Assembly (NCBI GenBank): GCA_963693085.1
Contig: OY856410.1
Coordinates: 567,396,406-567,460,405 of the forward strand
Reading direction: 5' to 3'
DNA from: Alisma plantago-aquatica
Taxonomy: Eukaryota; Streptophyta; Magnoliopsida; Alismatales; Alismataceae
Length of the DNA stretch: 64,000 bases
Positions 1 to 10,960 of this stretch are shown piece after piece (positions within the stretch are counted from its first letter, which is position 1; each line of letters begins with the position of its first letter). A model generated the notes under the pieces. That model searched no databases, was not told the origin of the DNA, and saw only the letters and a list, made by a program, of their open reading frames with translations. Made by a program: the position numbers and the translations under genes.

Positions 1-1110
1 TACCTTCTCTTTCAATTTTGTACAAATTTTTTAGCTTTCTTTGCACATTTAGATTTTGTTTTAAGTAATTCCTCTATTAAAATAAATCTGGCACATAAGA
101 ATAACATCCCTCTTGGAAAAGGTCACCCCCAGCTAATTTCAGAATCCAGTTAGTCCTTAAAAGCAATATTAAGAATAGCATATAGGCATGTAATGGTGAA
201 TTAATAAATTACCTTCACACTAGATTTCCATGCCTTTTCTTCAATTCTACATCTGACTCTCCACAGGTCAACATCAGGGCCGAAGCAAGACAAACACTTT
301 CAAGGAGGGGAGGGAGGGAGGGATATCAGGTGACATCCAAATCAAGAAACCTCGCAAGTGGACCACCAAGTAGAAACCAAATAAGTGCATGTCAAAAAAC
401 TCTAAGAACAGCTTTCTTATCTTTAATAAAAGAGGCTCGGCCACCCAATCAAAACCCCTAAAAATCCCAAATCCTAAGCTTGTGAGTTTACGAATAAAAG
501 CCAGAGTGTTGAATAAAAACATGAAAGTCTTGCCACGCATAAGGATCTATATGAAGAGCCAATAAAGGTTTTTCTTGGCCGATACATTCAACTGCCTTCA
601 CAAAGGCAGATGTGTCATGCCCGGTAGTGAGACCCTAAGGTATCCAAATATATGAAAGGATGATAAAGGACTTGCCCGACCAGTACATTCAGCTACCCTC
701 ACAAAGGAAGATGTGTCGTGCCTGGTAGTGAGATCCTAGACGCATAGACAAACCCTCCCTCACTTGAAGGAGGAGTTACACAACAAGCCTTTAAGCCAAC
801 CTTCATACCCACTCTAGCTTCTGGCATGTTTTTCAAAGAAGTATAAAGCTGATTAGAGTCGACGACATGCACAGAAAAAACTCAAGTAAAAAAAAGGGTG
901 GTCCCAATACGAGCTACGTGATATGGAAGAAACTTGAGATCCAAGCAACTCTCAACACCTGAAAGAGTTAGGGAAAGTAAAAGCTCTGATACGACCTTAG
1001 GAGATCTATGGTTTAGAATTGAAGCAAGAGTATGGAAACCTTAACTAAAATAATATCGCCTCACCACTATGTGCCTTAGCTCTATCTAGCTTGAGGACAA
1101 GCTAGACTCT
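1..1110 (+). other. Non-coding 3' internal tail of an Athila/Tat-like gypsy element
   Basis: No credible coding frame is visible. The stretch ends in a block reading ttgaggacaagctagactc followed by a purine run and a TG-starting LTR. That layout (a 'gaggacaagc' block just before the polypurine tract) is common in the long 3' untranslated part of Athila/Tat gypsy elements, which is my basis for the assignment. It contains a two-copy imperfect tandem repeat (561-739) and a G-rich run near 305-323. The element's coding part would lie left of the window. An open frame at 274-540 on the minus strand has no recognisable domain and is not called. Confidence 0.45.
561..739 (+). repeat. Two-copy imperfect direct repeat, 101-bp offset
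   Basis: A block containing tacattca, tcacaaagg, agatgtgtc and ggtagtgaga at about 561-641 recurs at about 662-739, offset by 101 bp, with scattered substitutions. Short tandem repeats between pol and the 3' LTR are usual in the Tat/Athila group, so it supports the element assignment. Confidence 0.75.
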
Positions 1111-1122
1111 AAGTTAGGGGGG
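1111..1122 (+). other. Polypurine tract of the Athila/Tat-like element
   Basis: The run aagttagggggg lies directly before a TG that begins a roughly 2-kb sequence with LTR features. This is the expected site of plus-strand DNA priming. Confidence 0.6.
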
Positions 1123-1289
1123 TGATTACCTCCCATGTTGTGATGTTATCTTAATAGTTTTCCTTAGTTTTCCATACTCTTTCTCAGATAAATTAGATAG
1201 AATCCTTAACTTTCTTCCTTTATTGCAAATATACCATTAGACTAACGTTTCTCCTTTTTATTCTTACAGAAAAACACAAAAAATCACAA

Positions 1290-1880
1290 AAGTCCCAAAC
1301 GGTCCCAAGATCGTTTGGAGACCAACCGGTCCCGAGACCACATAAAGCCAACCGGTCCTGAGACCGCATGGAGTTACATGGTCTCGAGACCGCATAAAAC
1401 CAAACGGTCCTAAGACCGTGCAAAGCCAAACGGTCCCAAGACTGCATGGAGTTATACGGTCCCAGGACTGCATAAAGCCAACCGGTCCCGAGACCACATG
1501 GAGTTACACGGTCCTGAGACTGCATAAAACCAAACGGTCCCGAGACCGTGCAAAGCCAAATGGTCCCGAGATCGCATGGAGTTACACGGTCCCGAGACCG
1601 CATAAAACCAAACGGTCCCAAGACTGTGCAAAGCCAAATGGTCTCGAGACCGCATGGAGTTACACGGTCCCGAGACCGCATAAAACCAAACGGTCCCAAG
1701 ACCGTGCAAAGCCAAACGGTCCTGAGACCGCATGGAGTTACACGGTCCTGAGACCGCACAAAACCACACGGTCCCAAGATTGAATAAAGGCAAATGGTTT
1801 TGAGACCGCGAGAGTCCAAATGGTTTCGAAACCGTGAGAGACCAAATGGTCTCAGAACCCAAACGGTTTTCAGGACCGTT
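1290..1880. repeat. 26-bp palindromic minisatellite with a 78-bp higher-order unit
   Basis: Units centre on CGGTCCCGAGACCG-like inverted repeats separated by three alternating linkers (gcatggagttac, gcataaaac, gtgcaaagc). The linker gcatggagttac, or its variant, starts at 1366, 1444, 1496, 1574, 1652 and 1730: spacings 78, 52, 78, 78 and 78, all multiples of 26. The right end (1790-1880) is more diverged. Because 78 is divisible by three, long open frames run through it on both strands. They are by-products, not genes. Confidence 0.9.
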
Positions 1881-1923
1881 TGAGCCCAAAACTGACCAAA
1901 CCGTTTGGACTTCACTCAAAGCC

Positions 1924-1930
1924 TATAAAT
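1924..1930 (+). promoter_or_regulatory. LTR TATA box (Athila/Tat-like)
   Basis: TATAAAT in the context gcctataaataag lies just after the palindromic array and about 800 bp into the LTR. Transcription would begin roughly 25-35 bp downstream, which puts the minisatellite in U3, upstream of the promoter. Confidence 0.55.
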
Positions 1931-2191
1931 AAGACCCAAAGGGTCTTCTCAAGCTATCAGGTTTCAGACGTCCAGAGGCTGCCTCTATTGCTCCAGAGCC
2001 ATTCCATCCTTCATCCACTACCTTGAGGCTGCCAATCTGAGATCCATACTCCACCTCCAAGCTACTTTCTCTCTCATCAACAAAGAAGGTGGGAAGAGGA
2101 GGTTTCATTATCAAGCAAGCTACGAAGTGTGAAGATTGTCACTCTCTCTCTCTAAGGAGTTGACTTTCTTCCCTCCTTTATGGAGATGATG

Positions 2192-2209
2192 CTCTCTCTC
2201 TCTCTCTCT
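2192..2209. repeat. CT microsatellite
   Basis: An uninterrupted (CT)n run inside the LTR. A shorter CT run lies near 2141-2152. Confidence 0.85.
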
Positions 2210-3131
2210 TCTCGCCTCCTTCTTTGTCCTTGCCATGAGCGAGTAGTCTCATACACTAGGGTGCGGGGAGTAGCCCCGCTACCCATGTTTCCATTTCATG
2301 CAATGTAATTCATAAGTTTGCAATAGAGTTATACTTTCTTTTCAGTTCAACATCGATCATTTAATGAATGCTTGTTGCTTGATCACCAACTTGTGTTATC
2401 CATTATCTTTTAGTATGAATTGTCTACGTTTGTACTACTAGATTCGAATCTCGATTGAATGTTGGTTATTAATGCATGTAGCCACCATGCATTTGTTTCG
2501 ATATCCAGGAGTGTATTTCAAGAAGTGGAGTAAACTCACTTCCATCGTTGTATTTTCATACTATGAAATGGAATCAGTTGACGTATGAAAGTACAACCTT
2601 GATAAGTCGAGGAACGCACTTTGCGAAGGGAATGATGTAAAGTAAGTGACCATTCATTCGGGGATGGCTGGCGTTGCAACATTCCCACGCTTCTCGTAGT
2701 TAGTTCTCTGAAAGGAAACTAAATCTACAAAGATACTAACTGTTTAGACTCTTATTACAGGTTATGTTACAATGTTGCATGTTTTGATCCATGTGTAGAG
2801 GTGGTGAAAGCGGATCACATCCTAGTGGTTTCTTATCATTGTTAACAACCTTAAGTTTACTCTCTTGCCTTTATTTTACTTGCACTTAGTTTAAAACAAC
2901 CAAATTAAATCTTTGATATAGATACCAACTATTAAGGAGTTAAGTGAAATTCTAACATTTTCCATCTTGTTGCTATCAACAAGACCGTTGTCCTGTGGAT
3001 TCGACCCTTAACTATACTACGATAAGACTTCCACGTATCTTAGCATGCGTGGCTGGTGTTTTAACCTAGTATAAGCAAGGCTAAACCTAAAGACTTACTA
3101 TCTTTAGGATTTTTAGTGGTACATGCAATTC

Positions 3132-4462
3132 CACGCAAGTGGAAGCTCCATCACTTCTTCAATGCCACGATGATGCCAAAGAACTTTCACAAGAACTATG
3201 TCTTTCTTTTTCAACTTTTTGATTCTCCTATCCAGAATCAACACTGGTACCTCTACATTGGATATATCTTCATTTAACTCTACCTCTACAGGTTGCAATA
3301 CTAACTCCATATCAGGGTGACACTTTCTCAGCATGGATATATGGAATACTAGATGCAATCTATGTAGTTCAGGTGGCATCTCCAACTTATAGGCTACCTT
3401 TCCAATCCATTCAGTGATTGGATAAGGCCCCATAAATCTAGGATCTAACTTACCCTTTTTCCCAAATCTAAGAACACCTTTCTAGGGTGAGACTTTGAGA
3501 TATACTTTGTCTCCAACTTGGAATTCTAAAGGTCTTTGTCGTTTATCAGTGTATGACTTCTGTCTATCCTGTGCAGCCTTTAACTGTTGTTGTATTACTT
3601 TAATCTTTTTAGTGGTCTGTTGCACTAATTCAGAACCCAAAAGTTAGTATTCTCCTATTTCATACCAGCACAATGGAGATCTACAACGTCTACCATATAA
3701 TTCTTCATATGGTTCCATATCAATACTGTGTTGATAACTATTGTTGTAAGCAAATTCTATTAAGCTCAAGTGTATATCCCAACTTCCTACAAATTGAAGG
3801 ACACATGCCCTAAGCAAATCCTCCAAAGTTTGTATAGTCCTCTCAGATTGTCCATCCATCTGGGGGTGGAAGGCAGTACTGAATCTTAACTGTGTACCCA
3901 AAGCTTTATGTAGTCGTTCCCAAAAATGACTCGTGAACTGGGGACCTCTATCAGAAACAATTGTAGTTGGAACTTCGTGTAAATGCACTATCTCATCTAT
4001 ATAGATCTGTGCAAGTTTCTCAGCAGTATAGGTTGTTTTGATAGGAAGAAAATGTTTTGACTTAGTCAACCTATCAACTATCACCCAAATGGAATCATGA
4101 CTTTTGGTTGTTCTAGGTAAACCAACCACAAAGTCCATGGTTACGTGATCCCATTTCCACTGTGGTATAGGTAAAGGTTGCATTGTTCTAGTGGGCTTTT
4201 GATGTTCAGCTTTAACCGGCTGACACACTAGACACCACATAACAAACTCAGCTACATCTTTCTTCAATCCAGGCCACCAATACATATCTTTCAGGTTATG
4301 ATACATTTTGGTGCTCCCTGGATGCATTGCATACATAGACAAATGAGCTTCCTCCAGGACTAACTTCCTTAAGTCATTGGCATCAGGTACTACCATCCTA
4401 CCATGGTAACAAACTACCTCATCTTCTGACTCATGAAACCCATCTCGTTTCTTACTACCATA
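3132..4462 (-). pseudogene. Element A integrase and partial chromodomain, broken
   Basis: This would catalyse integration of the cDNA. The zinc-binding part (EEAHLSMYAMHPG, then CLVC) and the catalytic core (TMDFVVGLP; IVSDRGPQF; MDGQSERTIQTLED) are legible, with D, D and E all present and D-35-E spacing. A stop (TAG) lies just upstream of the first ATG at 4396. Further breaks separate the core (4396-3644) from the C-terminal part (3433-3113, motifs PELHRLHLVFHISMLRKCHP and ILDRRIKKLKKKD). The chromodomain reads to HHRGIEE and is then lost; element B continues there with STWELEDEMRRKYP. It lies downstream of RNase H in the same original frame. Confidence 0.85.
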
Positions 4463-6587
4463 CTATGACCTGATCTGCTGAATCACAATATCAGCTTGTT
4501 GTGCCTCTTTGATCTGTTGTTTTAGAGTAGGTTTTATGTGCATCTCAGCTAACAGTCCAGCTAACAAGGATACTTTAAGTTGTACATTGTTTTGCCTCAA
4601 AGAGACAAGCATATCTCGTTTAAAGCATACTAAAGAGTTCAATTGTGCCTTGTCCATGGTTGGCGATGATGATTTTCTACTTAGTGCATCAGCCACTACA
4701 TTAGCCTTTCGTGGATGATAATCAATTGTACAATTGTAGTCCTTGATTAACTCCATTTAGCAGCGTTTCCTCATGTTCAACTCGTGCTATGAAAAGGTGT
4801 ATTTTAGGTTCTTATGGTCCGTGAAAATCTGGAATGTCTCTCCATAGAGATAATGTCTCCAGATCTTTAACGCATGAACCACTGCAGCCAATTCTAGATC
4901 ATGTGTCAGATAATTTTCCTCATGTTTCTTAAGCTGTCGGGAAGCAAAAGAAATCACTTGTTTATCCTACATCAACACACATCCAAGACCACTATTAGAA
5001 GCATCACAGAAAACAATATACCCCTTCCCTTGCTCAGGTAACACTAACACAGGTGCACTGGTTAACCTTTCTTTCAACAACTAGAAAGAATGTTGAAACT
5101 TGTCATTCCAGACAAAAGGAACCTCCTTTCTGGTCAACCTGGTTAGGGGTAATGCTACAGAACTGAAGTTCTTAATGAACCTCCTATAGTAGCCTGCCAG
5201 TCCTAGAAAACTGCATATCTCCATTGGTGTCTTTGGCTGTTCCCACTCCAAGACAAATTCTACCTTTTTAGGATCAACATGGATACCTGAGGCAGATATT
5301 ACATGTCCTAGGAAAGACACTTCTGATAACCAGAATTCACACTTGCTAAATTTGGCATATAGTTTATGCTCTCTCAATAAAGTCAGGGCCTGACGGAGGT
5401 GTTGTTCATGTTGTTGAGCATCTCTACTGTAAATCAGGATGACATCTATAAAGACTACTATGAATTGATCAAGGAATGGTCGAAAGATTCTGTTCATGAG
5501 TTCCATGAATGCAACTGGTGCATTAGTTAGTCTAAACGACATAACTATGAACTCATGGTGACCATACCTTGTTATGAAGGCTGACTTAGGTATGTCACTC
5601 TCCTTGATACATAACTGATGGTATCCTGACCTCAAATCTATTTTAGAGAATATAGTTGCACCACGCAACTGGTCAAACAAGTCATCTATCCTTGGTAGAG
5701 GGTATTTTTTCTTTATGGTTACTTTGTATATCTATCTATAGTCGATGCATAATCACATAGACCCATCCTTCTTTTTCACAAAGAGAACCGGAGCACCCCA
5801 TGGTGAAGTACTCGATCGAATAAAACCCTTTTCAAGCAACTCTTGCAACTGTTTCTTGAGTTTTGCCATCTCATTAGGTGCCATTCTATAAGGTGTTTGA
5901 GCTATAGGTTGCGTACCCGGGATTAGATTAATCTCGAAATCAATCTCTCAGGGTGGAGGAACACCTGGAAGTTCCTCATGAAACACACCCTCGAACTCCC
6001 TAACGATCAGAACTTCAGAAAGACTAGGACTCTCTACCCTGGTATCTACCACATGTGCCAAGAATGTGAAGCATCCTTATCTCATCAACTTCTCAGCTAC
6101 CATAGCCAATACTAGATAGGTTGGAAGAATCTTTCTGTCCCCCTGAAAGATCCATGTAACACCATTGTCTGTGAACATAGCCTGCTTGGAACCGCAATCC
6201 AAGACAACCTTATACTTTTCTAAGGTGTACATCCCAAGGATTATGTCAAACCCATGCATCTCAAGTGGTATAAGATCAACTTGAATGCTATGTTCTGAAA
6301 AAAGAAAGAACACAGGGAGAACATACCTCTCGTAACACTACAGATCCAACTAACGGAGTTTCTAATAACAGATTATATGTTCTATGACTGAAAGTCATAT
6401 TGCAGTCATGAATCACTTCTTGAGTGATAAAGGAATGTGTAGCACCCAGATCAATCAAAACAGATACAAAGCAGGATGAAGACATATCAGAATGAGATAA
6501 TTCCATCAGACCTATCATGACTCGTGGACTGACCACTGCTTCTGGCTGATTCATAGCATAAAATCTTACCGTTTCCTGATGTTGACT
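4463..6587 (-). pseudogene. Element A protease, reverse transcriptase and RNase H, broken
   Basis: Protease remains: VLIDLGATHSFI (B and C have DPGATHSF). The first part (to 6288) ends by a frameshift in a T-rich run near 6300: one extra T relative to C. It resumes as [16 protein letters not shown] is readable at 5680-5081 ([21 protein letters not shown]) and RNase H follows. The RT catalytic motif is FIDVILIYS where B and C have FIDDILIYS, so the second catalytic Asp is Val. Stops include TGA in 'MRLCIDYR', TAG in 'YRQI', TAG in 'LMQDKQ', and TAG and TAA around '[12 protein letters not shown]'. Most fit C-to-T or G-to-A change. Not functional. Confidence 0.87.
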
Positions 6588-7757
6588 TTATGCTCTGTTA
6601 TTTGATGCAGTTGATCCTTCCTGGGATGTCTGTCCACATCCTTGACTGCCATTAGAAAATTGTTTCCTCTGATGACCTTGTTGACTCTGCCTCGGTGGTT
6701 GGGTTACCATTGTGTTTCCAACTGGACAATCCCTTGCTAGATGTCCTACCTGTCCACACTGGGGATAGATTCTATTCTCTTGATATGGTCTAAAAGGTCC
6801 AGTCACTGACGTTGATGTTGTACTGGGGGCACTATTTGGAGGAAAACTATAGCCCCTACCCCTACTTGACGTCCATTGCATCTGGGTATTGAACCTTGGT
6901 GGTGTTGTTGGTGTAGAAAACCTTGATTTCTTAAAACTTTTGGACATATGTCCCTGGAACTGGGTATATACTTTCTTACTATTGGCTTGACGCTTCTCAG
7001 TCACAGACCTTTCTATCCACCTAACGGACTCTACAAAGGTGGCAAACCTCTCTCTATTCTCTAGAGTAGATACTGGTGTGGTTAAATCATCATTCAAACC
7101 CTTCTCAAAATGTTGAATCCTCTCCTCATCTATAGCAGCCATGTGCGGACAGAACCGTAGAAGCTCCATAAACTTAGCTTTATACTCACTAATGTTCATT
7201 GGTCCTTGCCTTATCCGCTCAAATTGGGAGATTTTCTCATCCAGGTAAGTCTTGGGAAAATATCTACTAACGTATTCACGTCAAAATTCTTCCCATCCGA
7301 CTTCAACACCTGCCCTTTTACCTTCTTCTATGGCCCACCAATGGCCAGCACTCCCCTTCAATAGGTACACCGCATGTCTAACCTTCTCAGCTTCTGGGAT
7401 ATTAAGAATTCTGAAGTCCTTTTCCAGCTCAGTTAGCCACAAGTCTGCGTCTACTGGGTCAGCTGTACCAGCATATTCAGTGGCTCCTACCCATCAAAGC
7501 CATTCAAAAGTCTTGCCAGCTCCATGTCCCTCATTGTGAGCTGGTGCCCTAGGTGCAGGTGGTAGCATCCTATCCGCCATACGTGTCATAGTCACCATGA
7601 ACTATCCAAATAGAGCATGGAAAGTTGGGTTTTCTAGTGTAGCTTAGTCAAGTTGGGGATGTTCAGGTACTAGTTGTTCTCTAGCCTGATCCCTTGCACC
7701 TCCTCCTATTGCAGCAACACTGCTTTCAGCATCATGTTCTTTGTGTGATCCAGCCAT
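6588..7757 (-). pseudogene. Element A gag, broken
   Basis: The start at 7757 (MAGSHKEHDAESS) matches the start of C (MSGSHKEHAAESS). The Gag core is recognisable: [23 protein letters not shown], then GSAGHWW, then [36 protein letters not shown] (7240-7130). The C-terminal zinc knuckle reads YPQCGQVGHLARDCP: CX2C is replaced by PQC, so the first Cys is gone. Stops occur in the N-terminal third (for example CAG to TAG in 'FGQFM'). The frame ends at 6588 with TAA, where the original reading frame continued into protease. Gag would form the particle and package RNA. Confidence 0.85.
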
Positions 7758-7872
7758 CTTCAAGCTTTACTTCTTCTCCTGAGAGTAGAAGTCACTATCA
7801 GATAAACTGGAAGACACTAGAACAGACACAACGACCTTAATCCTATTTCTCTGTACACTCAGCGAACCTTAG

Positions 7873-7884
7873 GCTCTGATGCCA
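7873..7884 (-). promoter_or_regulatory. Element A primer-binding site
   Basis: On the minus strand it reads TGGCATCAGAGC, one base off TGGTATCAGAGC, the complement of the 3' end of plant initiator tRNA-Met. It lies 6 nt inside the LTR end at 7891. Confidence 0.8.
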
Positions 7885-9713
7885 CAAACTTGTCATGACA
7901 TTTACCAAATCGATAAACAAATTAAGTAGAATTAAACATTAGCAGTGGATTACTAAAAATCACTAAAAATTAAAATCATTTGCAAAGAGATCCATTTCCA
8001 GGAAACTCTTATAACAAGAACCAAAATATTATATATACATTTTGGTCCACAAAGTACATACCGTGTACCTTCTCTTCTCGAGGATTACATACAATAGTTG
8101 ATATGTTAAATCTACACATAACCAACATAAAACCTCGAGGCATTCAATGCCAAAATCTTAAATCGATCATAAAAGCACTAACTATTGACTCCAAGGACAT
8201 GAGAGTACAGAGATGACACATAGGACTCATATCTACAAGACATGACAGTCAGTATCTCCACCTGGGATGTTGTTGTTGTTCCTGATGCTACTGTCTTTCC
8301 CCTGGTGTATGGTTCCTGCCTCCTCGTCTGCATCCACCTAAGAATGTTGGTGACCAACGAAGTGAGACTCATGTCCCAGCAAGAGATATAACTCTCTGCC
8401 ATAAATATTATGATTGCAGATAAATAGTAATAAATTGAATAGAGGAATCTCTAGTGAAAAGCATGACTTAATCAATATTAAGCAGAATAGAGAAATATCA
8501 TCTCTTAAGGCATTACAGCTATAAATGATAAAGCAGTAAATCATCTATTCATTTTAATAAGGAATATGAAAAACATGTATAATATCTATCCATTTAGGAT
8601 ATAATAAGCAATGTAACATCAACCAATGATTTCCATATTTCATCCTTAAGAAAATATGCTACATGGCTGATTACATTTTACAATCACACTTATGCCCAGA
8701 GGAAGTGAGTCGTACCGCTCAAATCCAACCTTCGGTTGTGAAACCCAAAGCCGGTGCCATACAAGATCAAAGGAAGAGCCAGACTCCTCGATCTCATCCG
8801 TCTCGGTTAATGCAAGACCACAAGCAGGACCGCAATCTCTTGCTTAAGTGACCTCAGTCACAGGGTTAGCTCCCATAGGCTACCCTTTCTCTAGCCTGCC
8901 TTGGTACAGGTCATGACGCTAGTAAATCTGAGCTACAAGCCAGTTCACCGTGCTCCCTGAGCAATGAACATATTCATGCTCCATCACATTGAGCTGTGGG
9001 CCTATTCACCATGCTCTTAAACATATCCTGAGTCTACAACCGAAGTTGCACTCTAATCCTCCTATTTTCAGCTAGGACAAACCCCGCATATTCAATAATA
9101 TACGCTCCGAATTAACCAGCATGAGAACCCGTTTCACCATCACCAGCTATTGACAATGACGAATCTATGGACAAGGCTCTACATGATAATATTCCACCTG
9201 ATTATTTAAGTACATTACCATATTCTTTTAGCATCAATCAAGAGTTCAAATAGGATTTATTATGACAAATGCTACAAAGAAACATGTAATACTTCTATCA
9301 AGTGCTTTTTAAAACTTTATAAAACATTAGGATCTCAATCCCTTATCTCATTACTGGGAATTCATATCCCTCAACAATACCATCATCATGTTTACTAGAT
9401 TTGGTTATTCAAACCCTTAGTTCATCATTGAACATGGTAACCACTATTAGGTAACTATTACCTCCAGGTCATCTGACCAAGGTATTCATGATACTTGTTA
9501 TACAAGCATCTCACATAGCTCACCAGGAAAATTCAAATTCTTGTCACCTCGCACTAGGAAACAAATAAAATAATGGCTCACAAGGCCCATTAACATCATA
9601 GCTCATATCTGGTTATGCTCATCATCTCATGATACATGCATGGTTAGTATACTTGATAACAACCATATCAATTACATATCAACATTATGCAATACAAAGA
9701 TAACATCACTATT

Positions 9714-9990
9714 CCCTCGTTAGGGTTAAGGTTTCCCATCTTTATCAGTTAGGGTTTCACATAACATCACCCTATATTAGGGTTTCACATAACATCACCA
9801 TATATTAGGGTTCCACATAACATCACTCTATATTAGGGTTTCACATAACATCACCCTATATTAGGGTTCCACATAACATCACCCTATATTAGGGTTTCAC
9901 ATAACATCACCCTATATTAGGGTTTCTCAACCCAAACTCAAAATTAGGGTTAGGGTTTCTCATTCTCCATTGATTAGGGTTTTATTATTA
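9714..9990 (-). repeat. Telo-box-rich tandem repeat in element A LTR
   Basis: About six near-identical units of roughly 28-30 bp (cacataacatcaccctatattagggtt) with flanking degenerate copies. Each unit carries TTAGGGTTT or TTAGGGTTC, which on the element strand is AAACCCTAA or near it. It is not a telomere: the units are far longer than 7 bp. Confidence 0.85.
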
Positions 9991-10315
9991 CCTCATTAAT
10001 CCAAACCCTAAGTCAGTGCTTCCACATATCTTGGAGCACATAACATTATTTAAGTATTAAATCATACTTATCATTGTTCCATGTACTAGGAACACACATC
10101 ACCATCATACCTTATTCAGTTGACTTAACCTTTCACTAAGTATATGCACCTATGCTTAACATAGTGTATTGAATTTATTACTTTCATAGGCATCAAGTGA
10201 TAATCACTCTAACTACACTAATCACCTAAGTACTTTAGAGGTACTTCCATTGAAATGAACCTTGAGATACTCTTCAACCACTTATGAGGTTATTAGTACT
10301 TACATGGTTTGAATC

Positions 10316-10960
10316 AATTGGACCTTCAAACGGTTTAGACCAATTGAACCTTCAAATTGTTTGGCCCTAAACCTTCAAACGGTTTGAGACCGTTTAGACC
10401 TTCAAACGGTCTAGTCCTAAACCTTCAAATGGTTTGAGACCATTTAGACCTTCAAATGGTATGGTCCTAAACCTTCATACGGTTTGAGACCATTTAGAAC
10501 TTCAAACGGTCTGGTCCTAAACCTTCAAACGGTTTGGGACCATTTAGACCTTCAAACGGTCCGATCCTAAACCTTCAAACGGTTTGGGACCGTTTAGACC
10601 TTCAAACGGTCTGAAGATTGATTAACCCTAAACGGTTTGAGACCGTTTGATCCTCAAATGGTTTGAAACCGTTTGGTCCTTAAATGGTTTAAGACCGTTT
10701 GGTCAATTTAGAGATGAAAACGTTTAAACCTAAAATTAAGGTTTTGCCACCAATTGATCTAGGGTTTTGAAACCAATTGAGTTCTAAACATTTTGAAATT
10801 GTTTGGCCATCCAAGGTTGAGACCATGTGGACTAGATTAGGTTGAAACCATTAGACCATTACTCATTCTTGAAACCATTTATCCTCTAACAGTTTGAAAC
10901 CGTTTGACCTCTAACGGTTTTGAAACCATTTGGTCACCAAACGGTTTGAAACCGTTTGAC
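10316..10960 (-). repeat. 50-bp palindromic tandem array in element A LTR
   Basis: The phrase cctaaaccttcaaacgg recurs at 10366, 10416, 10466, 10516 and 10566: exactly 50 bp apart. Each unit has an inverted repeat of the type AAACGGTTTGAGACCGTTT followed by a half-palindrome (TTCAAACGGTCTGG). To about 10960 it continues as irregular inverted repeats. Confidence 0.9.

Larger units (their letters stand above)
1123..3125 (+). mobile_element. 3' LTR of an Athila/Tat-like Ty3/gypsy element
   Basis: The LTR begins TGATTACC right after the polypurine tract. In order it holds a 26-bp palindromic minisatellite (about 1290-1880), a TATA box at 1924, a CT microsatellite, and a distal block with 'tcctgtggattcgaccc' near 2991, a phrase typical of the end of Athila-type LTRs. 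The right end is not sharply defined. I place it at about 3125 because at about 3130 the sequence becomes the truncated chromodomain of element A on the other strand. No primer-binding site follows, which fits a 3' LTR. Lineage is inferred from structure, not from coding sequence. It could instead be a different long-LTR gypsy lineage. Confidence 0.55.

Noticed and set aside
274..540. Open frame, minus strand, 88 residues
   Set aside because: No motif; lies in the non-coding tail of a retrotransposon.
1290..1880. CRISPR-like array
   Set aside because: Repeats are palindromic and regularly spaced, but the spacers are themselves three repeated linkers, and the context is a plant LTR.
1220..1919. 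Long overlapping open frames on both strands (up to 231 residues)
   Set aside because: They run through the 78-bp palindromic minisatellite, whose period is a multiple of three. The translations are repetitive on every frame and match nothing.
9714..9990. Interstitial telomere
   Set aside because: TTAGGGTTT is embedded in a 28-30-bp unit rather than in consecutive 7-bp repeats, and lies within the LTR of element A.
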